From NCBI GenBank assembly GCA_002794785.1, contig NBBA01000011.1, positions 1,302,001 through 1,366,000 of the forward strand: a DNA stretch of 64,000 nt, in the 5' to 3' direction. The stretch is from Coniferiporia sulphurascens (Eukaryota; Basidiomycota; Agaricomycetes; Hymenochaetales; Hymenochaetaceae). Numbering within the stretch: position 1 is the first letter of the stretch; every line of letters starts with the position of its first letter. The notes beneath the pieces were generated by a model, which saw nothing but the letters and a program-made list of their open reading frames with translations, was not told where the DNA came from and made no database searches. Below, in pieces: positions 25,701 to 36,425 of the stretch. Made by a program: the position numbers and the translations under genes.

Positions 25701-28700
25701 GAAGGGTACAAATTAACGGAGAATTCCAGAGGGACGGAGCCAAGGCTTAAAGTTCCATTTGAGTAAAGCACTACTGTAGCTAGTCTGTGACCTCACACGG
25801 ATCATACGATAGCAGCAGCGTCCTTATCATCCCGTGAGAGTGGGACTGCACTGTTCCCCGTTGCCGGGAACAAATGTTGTTCTATCACATTCACAGATAA
25901 GCCGAAACCATTTCCTGTATCCTATAGTCTAAAAAGTCTCCTCTGGATTTCGTAAAGTCAAGGGCTTCGGCCCCCACTAGTACTCGAGCCACGGGTGCTT
26001 TTTGTTGTGGTTACACACTACGTAGGGCTTGCAGAAAGGCATACATTCTTAGGTTAGAAAAGCAGACCACAACGACCGCAAATACTACCACTGAATAGAT
26101 ACCGGAGTCCTGCCGCCTGCGACGGCGACCATTCAGACTAAAGTTTCCGCAAGACCGGGAGATGCACGTCATGCACCACCCAACTCGTTCAGTAACCACC
26201 GAAACTTACTACATCCCGGAGGATAGATCATGATGTACATTTCAAGCCTGGAAGGAGATGCCGCATTGATGGACCCGGCGACAAGTCGGCGTCTGCGGTG
26301 CACTCTGTTCATTTAGATCGAGGGACCGAGCGGGGATCCCCGACAATAGCATTCAGTGGCTCTTAACAATGAAAAGTAGTAAAATGAAAGAAGAATTCAG
26401 GCTCCACCCAGTCTTTCGCGGCCATCTGCATTCAAGTCTCATGCCGATAGTGAAGGGGGGGGTTGGGAAGGGTGGCTTTCGTGGGTGCATACAGGTCGGA
26501 TTTGATTTAGAGTCGCCGGCGTGAAGCTGCTTGGCCATAGTGACGGCGTTCCGTTCACTGGCACCCCCCACGAGAGGCGGGCCGCCGTTCGAATGTTGTG
26601 TGGGCGAATAGCTGCCGATTTTGGTGACTGGAGAGTAGAATCGTGTGTGAACGATGGTCTTACTTCGGAGCCTTGGCTGGAGTATCCGAATCGCACTCTT
26701 GGTCTAGAAATGCACTGGCAGTGCCTTCTGTGGTGCCTTGATTAAAATTCCAGAACATACATGTTGTATGAAAGGCGGAATTTCGGAGATCGTCGCTACG
26801 ACACTTGCATTTCTCATAACAATAACATTAGTTCTGCTTCTCCATAAATGCAGAAGGCGAACCGCACGAGAGAAATGAACAAGGGACAAACCCCAAAAAG
26901 GGGGCGCTGCGTACATAGTCTACAACTGCCACTCCCCGGGTGAGGCCAGTGCACGCTGACAGAACAAGTAGTGTCAGTGTCGGACTCTATCGGCCCCAAA
27001 GAGAAAATGAAGCGTAAAATAAGATGAAAAGCGCCAATGCCCTTCTGCCCCAGAATCAGAGAAAACAGGAGTAACACGCTGTAATGATAAGGCTTGCGCA
27101 CTTCTTTCTCAGAAAGAGGGATTGACTCGCTATCGCTGTTGTCTGTGTCGGGAGTAGGCTGTTGTGCGGCTTCTGTGTTACGACGCGACCGGGAGGACGG
27201 CGGGAGTTGAGGTGGTTTGGGAGCCAGTAGGGTATGTGCAGCTCCAAATCACACACACACACAGTGATAAAGTTTGAAGCGCATGAATGCGGGGCGGGGC
27301 AACGTCTTTTCCGTATTCTGTCTTCCTTGCCTTCTGGTGCCCAACTATTCATCTTTCGAGAAGACAGAGGAAATAACGAAGTAGACGGGGTGGGTTGTAA
27401 GCTTCGGAGATAAGAATGGCAGATTGGCAGGACAGAGCAAGTCGGCGTTAATATTGCGTGGTGAAAATCAAAGCGAGGGCAGTAATATGTAATTGGCTGC
27501 GCCTTTTTAAATAAGCGCTCGATGGTCAGTTGAAAACAAGAGTGCAAGAGACACCGCTTTTGAAAACGCTGAGTCCGACCCGGTGGCGCCGGCGAGTCAA
27601 GCTCAATAGCGGACTCGGAACGGAGTGTGAGACCGATCCGCCCGCAAAGGGCATAAGGTGATTGAAGGAGCCGGGCGGTAGCGGCCCCGCGATGCGATGG
27701 TGTTCAGGTCGGGTTCGGACAGCGGAGCGCGGGTAGTACTTGCTATTCATTTCGCTAATTACGTCGATTCGTTATGCGCGTTCATAGTGATTGTGGAAGA
27801 GAAAAAAAGAAGTGAAGCAATAGTAATATACTTGCAGGCTGCTACTATCTGTCCAATCGTCAGAACTCGTCGGCACCAATCGTGGTGCCTTGATGAAAAG
27901 AGCTCCTCCCCCGCGGTGAACCCGTCCAGGCGGACAGGCGAGCAGTGTTCGTTCTGCTGCTACAGTGTCGGATGGGTCAACACGCATTCATATTGAAAAG
28001 CAGGGCAAGGGCTAGTTCGAGCAGTGCCACCAGCGGGAGGTGAGGAGTGCGGGGAACAGGGCCGAGTTGCCGGGAGAGTGCGGGGTAAAGGAAGAAGATG
28101 CGAGGACGCAAGAGCCGGGCCCTTTTACCTGCGCTCCGTCCGGGGTATGGAAGCTAGCGCGCACACGCGAAATGGGAATATTCAGATCAGATTCGTACTT
28201 TACTCCAGAAAGGGGAGAAAGCTGTAAACAATGCCCCCGGGCACTCAGTTACCGGAAATGCAGCATAATATCGGGATTAGATAAGTCGACGCATCCCGAA
28301 AGGAGCCGAGACGCCGTCCGGTGCCCGGCCGGAGGTGCGGGCTTGCCGGTGCCCTTGTCCGCCGGGTGTACATGTATAACGTTCACGTTAACGCGCGGAT
28401 AAGCTTGCGCGAAGCTCTCAGAACAAGCGATTTAAACGTGGTCGAGATCTTTTCAAGTATGCACGAAACGCGTGCATCTTTACGTGTACAGATTACTCGA
28501 GCGCTCGGAGTCCTTGGGTCCTTAGCTCGGATACGGAGTGTGCTCGCGTATGGCCTACGGCCTCCGATCGTCGCCGGGCAAAGCTATCTTCATCATCGTG
28601 ATTGACATTGATATCCTTCGGACGCGGTAGATGTGTATATAAACACGCACACGCGATGCCTCGCCAGCGCTAGTCTGCATCAGGATCCGTCAAAATAGCA

Positions 28701-30649
28701 CGTCATAACCCCTCCTTACCCAGGATTAACGCGTGGGATGCTTGTGAAGTAGTAGACGATAAGGAAGCGAAACAACGCGGCTAGTATGCATGACGGTGAA
28801 AGTCTACCACTCGGAACTCGAGTGTGAGCCGGAATCGCGGACCATTTGCGCGGGCCAAACCATATTCGAAACAGTTCAAAAAGCCCACGAGCAAACCAGA
28901 TTCAGAGTTTGTGTGCCCCTCGGCCGATGATGCAGAAAGGAACTGATTGAACTGAACAAAAGAGAAGCGTTTGGTGGTACCAGTGCAACCTTATTCCAGG
29001 AGCGGTCACACTCCACGTGATAAAACGTCGTCCTTAGTCACGGTTCAAATGTCACATTACCAGCGTGTGTTGACCTCGATAATGCTCTCTTGAATGACAC
29101 TACTTTGTAAACCGAAGACTCATAATGTGGAAGCTGTCGACTCACATCTCATCGGCAACATATAATCTGAAAAGAAATGGAACATGCTTGAGAGTAACGT
29201 TGCCAACCCAACCAAAACTCAACTCAACCTGTAAGCAGCTCTCTTTCTCAAAGAGTAAACAGATCAACAACCGTGCAGTTCAACACGATTGTGCATCCCA
29301 AACGCTAGGCCATTGGCGTCTTACTCAAGGTTTCCGGCATGAACATTGAGCGGGTCGGCTATTGACGAATAGCAAATAGCGGGAGACGACTCGGTCAGCC
29401 TCCAGCCAAACTCGGAACCCCTCACGCGCGCACTCGCTCCGACGTACTTCTCCTCATCCGAGTGCTCCATCTCTCCGTCCCTCTCTGCAATCCTTCGCCT
29501 CCGGCATGTAAATAACCCCGCCCGCAAAATCTCCGCTCAAGTCTCGAACCTCGAACCTCCGGAGTTCTCGTACCTTGATCCCGCTAAATCTCCGCCACAC
29601 TTTATCCTACTTGCTCTGTTATGATTTGAGCAGCACTCAAAGTCTGACGCGCAGAAGCGCTCTGCTCTGCGCGTCGGCCTGTTTTGCGCAACTGCCTTTA
29701 CTCTTTTTTCCTTTTGAGTGGCGTGTTTGTTTACCTGCTTTCTTTTTGCTTCTCGCGTGCATCCACCTTCTGCCAGGCGTCTGGATTCGAAACGGAACGG
29801 GTTCACGGGTGGGGAGTTAATTTCCGCGGGCTGGAAGTATTAACTTTAATGTTAACACTGTCATCGCCATATACATTCGGATACACGCAGAAGGCCCAGC
29901 GTCGACACCGGTGTCCACTCCGTCGCCACTGCTTCCACATCAAAAGCACTTATCACACATTTCCACTTTTAACCACATTCCCGGTTTCAGTTCCAGTTCC
30001 AGCTCCCGACTCCGTCCGCCGCTCTCGGCTTCCAATTTCGGAACTGCGTCCATCTCTGCTAAAGGCTTCGCTGTGAACATACTCGCCGGATTCCCGGATC
30101 CCGCATACCCGCAAAAAATAACGACAACAAAGGGGTATCTGTCTTAGTGTAAGTCAGTGGGTGCTAGCACATAGTTAAACGGCCGTTATTGCACCCGTGG
30201 CTCTTCCGGAGTTTTCCTCTTGGCGGGCGCCGCATCAGGTTTCTCCCTCTACAGCTCTAGAAAGATAGGGGAAAGGAAGCCACAATGTAGAAGTGGTTCC
30301 CCCTACCGAGCTGGGCCAACCCCACTTCGCCAACAAAGAAAAAACGAAAGAAAGGGCACACAAACGGCGTCGATTACACGCATAGTGGTATCACAGCGCG
30401 TACCCCAGACACTGTCCGTGTGCGGTCAATACTCCACTCCATTTAGATCAAACTTGGGGAAACGGTGGGCAAGGGGCCCGTTGCTCATGCTCTCACTTCT
30501 TTGATACTGTCCCCAGTCCCGCTCTCACCCTTGTTTCTGCTTCGAGCAACGAACCCCGCCTCTCATGGAAAATAAATTAAAGCACAAGCACGCGTGGTAG
30601 AAGGGGATGTACACCTGATAACTGATGGCCGCTTGACTTTCGCTCTACC

Positions 30650-31140
30650 TTTGTGTACGATTTAATATCGGTGGCGATTTGGAGGCGTCGTCCAGTGCCA
30701 AGCCGAACCCCAAATCAAAGTCCAGGCCAAACGGATCCATTCCCAACCTACACTCACGTTCACGCACTTTTTCCCAATTCTGGAGATTCTGCTCTCGTTT
30801 CCTGCTGGATTTCGTTAAGTCGGACCTGAATATGGGTCTGGACCTTTCATCTGGCGGCCAAGAAGGGAAGACAACCAGAAGGAGAAGAAAAGACTTGTCG
30901 GAGGCAGTCGACTGCTGACCCCATGTGAAGTAGTGGAATGCTCTGCCCCCGAGGGAATTATCACGGAGATCTGGTGAGAAGCCGCCCTCGTCCTATGTGT
31001 GTTCATCTTAGTCTTTAGATTGGGAAGGTACGAGCTGGTCGGCGTGATTCTCACAATGTACGAGAGTTCAGATCGGGCTGAAGTAAAGCGCCAAACTGAA
31101 TCGAACGGCATCGGGCTGGAACGGACTGAACTGAAGCAAT
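30650..31140 (+). repeat. Dispersed decayed repeat, copy A
   Basis: It shares an ordered series of short blocks with 34190-34810: GATTTGGAGG, then ATTCTGCTC-CG-TTT, then a CTGAATATG block, then TCTGGA-CT-TC-GGCGGC, then a GACCGCTGACC-like block with TGTGAAGT-GTG and CCTGCCCCC, then GGCTGGAACG. Boundaries are approximate and identity is low, so this is an alignment by eye. No coding potential was seen. Confidence 0.5.
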
Positions 31141-33769
31141 TTCCAAGAGTGGTACCTCTCACGCCCCTTTGACAAAAACTCGAGTCTCCGGCTTCCATAA
31201 CCCAGTTACAGTATCGAGAAAATTCATATGGTCTGTAGGAGGAGGATATGCGCTGGCGTGGCTGTGTACAGAACGATTTGCGGCGCCGTTTTGCACTTTT
31301 AATATTCTCCGTGTTGGTCACCCGGTACACTCGACGTCATGGATTTGCCTCCTCTGCTTTAGTCTGGCCCAGCTGACCTCCCACTCAACCCAATCTTCTT
31401 CGGGCAGCTACGGATGGGCACTAACAAAGCTAGCGTTCATGATTACCTCATGCGTCTGAATTCTGAGCTCATCTTGCTGGACCTACTCACACTCTGTGTC
31501 GACTTCCCACTGCCGCCGCTCCCACGTTCATCGCATCTACACGAACGGTGTCTGTATTGATATGATATCCACATCCGGATTTACGCTCACATTAATTCAC
31601 ACTAGTCAACCTCAAGCTGTTTTTCCGACTTCAGGCTTTGCTGTCGTGATTCCTGCTCTTCGTTTTACGTCCATCATTCATTCTCATTTAATCAGAATCG
31701 GTGTGTCACTAGTTCATTGCGTCCGTGCCCAAATTCCTACTACATTCCTGCGAAAATGTTCCCCCCTCCCCCTCCCCCTCCCTCCGAATTGAAAAAAGAA
31801 GGAATTATTGATGGGCACTGGCCAGTTCTCCCTATTTCGTTTTGATCTTCCCTGCCCAAGAAAGGAGAAGAAGAACGAACCACTCTACTCGCCGCCGGCC
31901 CCGTGTTTGGGTTCGCATTCGCTAACTCTTCCTCTGCGCCCCGGGGGAAGTGTCGAGTTTCAAAAACAAATAAGAAACAAGAAAAGCACTCCAAGCCTCT
32001 AAATTGATGGCATTATGACGCGTGTGCCCAACATCATGCGCGCATATTCACTCCGCACCTTTCAGGGATTTACCGCTTCGGGGACGAGGGGCAAGCAGCG
32101 ACCAGAGCAGACCGTCGGGCTGCGATCCTGCACCAGCAGTGACGACGTCTTAAGTCGGTATCGAATCGAATCAGATCGAATCTCTATACCACCGGCTTAC
32201 CTCCCCTGGCGTGTGCGTACCGTACGTACTCCACCACTCACGTGTCGTGCCAAGTGCAACAGGACGGACCGAACGTGTAGGGAAGCAAGGACAAGGCAAA
32301 ACACGCAAAACACGTAAAACACGCAAACATGAACTCAAGCGCACGAAGCCAATCGGGTTCTCGAGTGTGCATCCGCGAGGGGAGAGCAGGGAAGCGATCA
32401 AGCAGGTAAACCCTTCCTCCTAGGCGGATCCGAACACATCTATGCAGGGTCGAGGGGAAGGCAAACTCTGATAAGTGGTAATCAATGGCCAACAATGTGG
32501 ATTGAGTTATGGGGGTTTCAAGTCTCTTTGGGGGGGGAGGCGAGGCGAATGCCTGCTGCATACACTTCAAAAAACTGATTCCCGTCCTACTACTATGATT
32601 TGGAGTATGTCGTGCTTTATGGGCTAAAGGGGAAGCAAGTTTGACGGTGGACAAGTGATGAGCGATAGATCTCGACCTCGCTCACGATCTGGTTTGGCCT
32701 CCGATTTCGGTTTTGAAATTTCCCAATTTTCTGACACGAGCTCGTCCACCGCTTCTACCTTCACTCCTGCTCTTTGTTAATACTTCCTGTCTGCGACCTT
32801 GGCTCCAAAGTTCTGCGCCTGCTTCTGCCTCGAGTACCAAGCTCCTCGCGCAGACGACTTAAACTGAAAGGAGCATGGTCTGATACGTAATATCTGCTAT
32901 CAATTTTACCCTCGATCGGACTTGCAATTTGATTTTGACTTGGAGATCTCGGACGGGGGGAGGGGGGGAGCCGCACGTCCAAGCTTGTTCCCGTTCGCCA
33001 CTCACGCTCCAGATCTAACGATTCTGCCTCGCTTTCTACTTCCATTCTATACTTCCCATCTGTCAGGCCAATGGACTTCGAGCGGACGAGTCGGCTCGGT
33101 TGGTTGTGGTCCCGCCATTTTCTCCCTCCACGTCAAAAAGGAGTAACTGAAAGTAAATGACAAAGTTACACGGGATTGGTTATGCATCTATCAAACCGAA
33201 CACTTGCACCGGGCATGCACGATCTATTAAAATTAAAAAAGAGAGACAAAGGATGAGCAAAACGTGCTGAGCTCCCGTATGACGGCAACACAGGCCAAAT
33301 ACTATACACGCACGCCTGTCATCTTACCCCACCACCTAGAACCAGGGCAAGCGGTAAGGAACAGGCCTTGCGTCCACGATCGTGCGCCGGCGGTGACGAG
33401 TGGACAAAATCAAATAAATATCAATCGAAATTAAATCCCAATCTCCAGAACATCTTTCCCCGCCACGTACGTGTCATACCATACCCCACGAGCCGCTCGG
33501 ATAACGGAAATCAAATGCATCTAAAGGAGGAACCATATAAACCGATGAAAAATCCGAAGCTGAATCCCAAACGCGCGAAGCCAATCGAGTCCTTGAACGC
33601 GCGCACGCAGAGTGAACAGACGAACAAGCGAATACGTAAATTAATGGACATATTGTATCCTTCTCTTCTCCCCCGGCGCAGACGAGCAAGATCACGGGCG
33701 CGACACATGCAGAGTCGAGGGTCTAGAGTATATCTTGATAGGCGATGTCCGATATCTGCTGCCCTCCAA

Positions 33770-33960
33770 CCTTGGGTGAGGCTTGTGGGCTAAGCGATTT
33801 CAAAATTTGGGGGGAGGAGGTAGGGAGGGAGATCCTGGAGGGATCCGATTACCCCGGGCCAAATGTCAGGTTCATGCCTAAGTCCAAAACTGAAAGTCGG
33901 ATCCAGGGCCCATCCGCAGTCCCTGGGTTTCCGACACCAAATATTCGGTGGGAGGGATTC
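33770..33960 (+). repeat. Dispersed decayed repeat, partial copy C
   Basis: It contains GATTTCAAAATTTGG followed by a GAGGAGG block and an AAGTCCAAAACT block, in the same order as GATTTCAAATTCGG, AGGAGGG and AAGTCAAAACT at 34205-34300. The match is short and diverged. Confidence 0.35.
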
Positions 33961-34189
33961 GACTGAGCCCGGCCGAGCCCAAGGTCGGGTCTAAGTCCAC
34001 ACCTCCTCCCACTCTCACTCTTACCTTATATCAAGTCGTCTGACCCACTCCTACTTCAGGCGAATCCCAGACTCTCCACGTACAGAGAGGCTTGGCACAA
34101 GCACATTAAGTCGAAGGGGCTATACAGCGGGTAATGTCCGTGATGACCATCGCTTTCCTTTTCCCTTGCTTTGTGATTCAACCAGTGTC

Positions 34190-34810
34190 GATTTGGAGGG
34201 TTTCCGATTTCAAATTCGGAAGAGGAGGGACTCCGTACGTACGACTCAAGCAAATGCCATCTTCCAGATCTGGGTCCGAGTCTAGATGCCAAGTCAAAAC
34301 TTATCCGCTGTGCACACCTGTGTTCCTGCTCTTGCTCCTAAGTTTGGGTATTCTGCTCCCGCTTTTTTCTTCCGCCTCCGTCTCCGTCTCCGTTTCCGTC
34401 TCCGTTTCTGTCATCGTTCTTCCCGCTGAGGTCCCCATTTATCAGCCCGAGTCTGAATATGCAGTGATTCTGGATCTGTCGGCCGGCGGCTAAGTAAGGA
34501 AGAGAACCAAACAGAGGAAAAGGTCTGCCAAACGCGGCTGACCGCTGACCTCTGTGAAGTGGTGAAACACCCTGCCCCCCTCATCGTTCAGCTCGCCCCT
34601 CACGAGTAGAGATCGAGTGGGGCTTTGGTGGGGGGAAGCCTGTGCTAAATGAGTTTGTCCCCGTCCCCGTCTTTCCGTTTCCGTCGTCGCGTGAGCGAGC
34701 TGGGTAGGGGACAGGGAGTGGTGGGTGCGGGGTAACTCGCCGAATTGGACTGGACCAGACTCAGTTGATCTTGGTGAACTTGTGTTCGTAGGGCTGGAAC
34801 GATCTGGAGC
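34190..34810 (+). repeat. Dispersed decayed repeat, copy B
   Basis: This is the counterpart of copy A (30650-31140), with the same block order and the same orientation. It carries a TCCGTC/TTCCGTC simple tract near 34375-34410 that copy A lacks. No coding potential was seen. Confidence 0.5.
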
Positions 34811-35385
34811 GGAGTATGATCTCAATCCACGAGAGTGGATTGTGGTAGTATGGCTTATGTTTTTCTTCTTTTGATCCGGGCCCATCTGCCAGTGCAAGCG
34901 TTTACCTACAGTACACATCGGGTCTCCCCTTCCCTTCCCTCTCCTCCCCCTCGCCCCTCGCTCTGGCCCAGTTACATTTGAGCGGATGCCCGAACGCACA
35001 ATGCACGGCACATGGTACACGGCACACGGAGACGGATGCTCCGCCAGAGAACTTGAATCCGTGGCTGTGTGCCGCTGTGCGCTGTCCCTTCCCAACACCG
35101 TTTGATGATAACATTTGATTTAGTACACGTATACGTACACTCTACCGGTCCCGTTGGCGTGTAGTGTGAACTTGGATTCAAATTGGTACTTTAGATTTTC
35201 CCCTCGGCATGAGAACGAGGCTCAAACTGTCGAATGTTGAAAGTTTTACCGAAAGGTACGATAGCCGGACAGAGCGAATACGCTGGTCGTTCACTACAGT
35301 ATAACCGTATGACCCTTCCACAATGCCGAAACAGCCCTTCATTATATCGTTTCATAAATGTTTCTCTTATCACTTATAAATTTCG

Positions 35386-35411
35386 GTACTTACATGTAAA
35401 CATGTAAGTAC
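35386..35411. repeat. Perfect 12-bp inverted repeat with 2-nt spacer
   Basis: GTACTTACATGT (35386-35397), AA, then ACATGTAAGTAC (35400-35411) form a near-palindrome that could be a cruciform, a dimeric protein site or a chance feature. Confidence 0.7.
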
Positions 35412-35452
35412 TCGAGTACTCAAAGTATATCTCACACGAGCCACAAGCTCAA

Positions 35453-35486
35453 GATCACGCATAGATCACGCATAGATCACGCATAG
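35453..35486. repeat. 11-bp tandem repeat, three copies
   Basis: GATCACGCATA occurs three times head to tail, close to the 35386-35411 inverted repeat. Confidence 0.88.
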
Positions 35487-36425
35487 GCGCACACCGGACT
35501 CGTAAAGACAAATAACAGAAATCAAAATCGCAGACAGTTTACACTTTAAGAAAGCGTGTGTATTCATTACGTTGCATTGCATTGCGTTCGTAAGTAAGTA
35601 AAAACAAAATGGCCGAGGACCGGGCGGGCGCGTCAAGCGTCAAGCGCGTGCGATGTGCGATGTGCGAGTTGAAACAAAGTCAGGAGAGGGCTTTACTAGT
35701 GGGTAGTGCTAATCTAGACGTGGCGCCGCCGGTCGAGCGAAAGAAATACAGCGACTTCGCTATGGCGTGGCATGGCATGGTGGGCTGTACGGATGAGATG
35801 AGATGAAGCAAAGAGCGTGCGGTGAGTGACGTAAGATGCAAGACTCGGATGTAAGTGGTAAGTGGTAAGAGCAGAATAGCTGAGAATGCAGATGCGGTTA
35901 TAAATGTGATGCGATGAAGTAAGAAGGAAGGAAGGAAGGTACAAAAACAAGAACAAGAACAAGGGATAAAACGAGATACAAGGAACGAGGAATGGAGAAC
36001 GGAGGTCAAGGACTAGGACAATAACAAGAAATGGAGGTCGGAGGTCGGAGAGCGGGCATATACAGTAACAATAAATCGGACGCGCGGGTCGAGTCGGGTG
36101 TGTGTGGGGTGTGATAAATGGGTTTGCGATAAATGAAATTGGGTCGTATTGTTATAGTATGCAGTGTGCAGTGTGCATCGCGTTGTATACTTTGTACGGG
36201 GAAGCCAGGGGTGGAAGTGAGAGAGTGAGTATTATGCACAGACGTGAGGTTGAGTGTCGGTGTGTATCGCGCGCCTCCGGGGCCTTGTCTCTGAGTTGGG
36301 TTGAGTTGAGTCGAGTTGTCGACTTTGAAATCAAAAATCGAGATGAAAGTCATGAACGATAATCGAGAAAAGAAAAGAAAAATAAATCGTAGATGCCAGT
36401 GGGGACCGTCGCTCGAACATACGGC

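Larger units (their letters stand above)
18814..36425. other. 17.6-kb gene-free interval
   Basis: No open frame in this span matches a family I know, shows consistent codon use over more than about 100 codons, or joins through plausible introns. It contains many short microsatellites with different units and G-rich or C-rich tracts. A run at 24-28 kb has mixed composition and no strand signal. Diverged copies of a dispersed repeat lie at 30.6-34.8 kb. It could contain long non-coding transcripts or decayed transposons; I see no intact transposase, reverse transcriptase or long terminal repeat. Confidence 0.55.

Noticed and set aside
27056..27547. 163-codon minus-strand frame in the gene desert
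   Set aside because: It has no recognisable domain, mixed composition, no flanking exons with consistent phase and no neighbour support.
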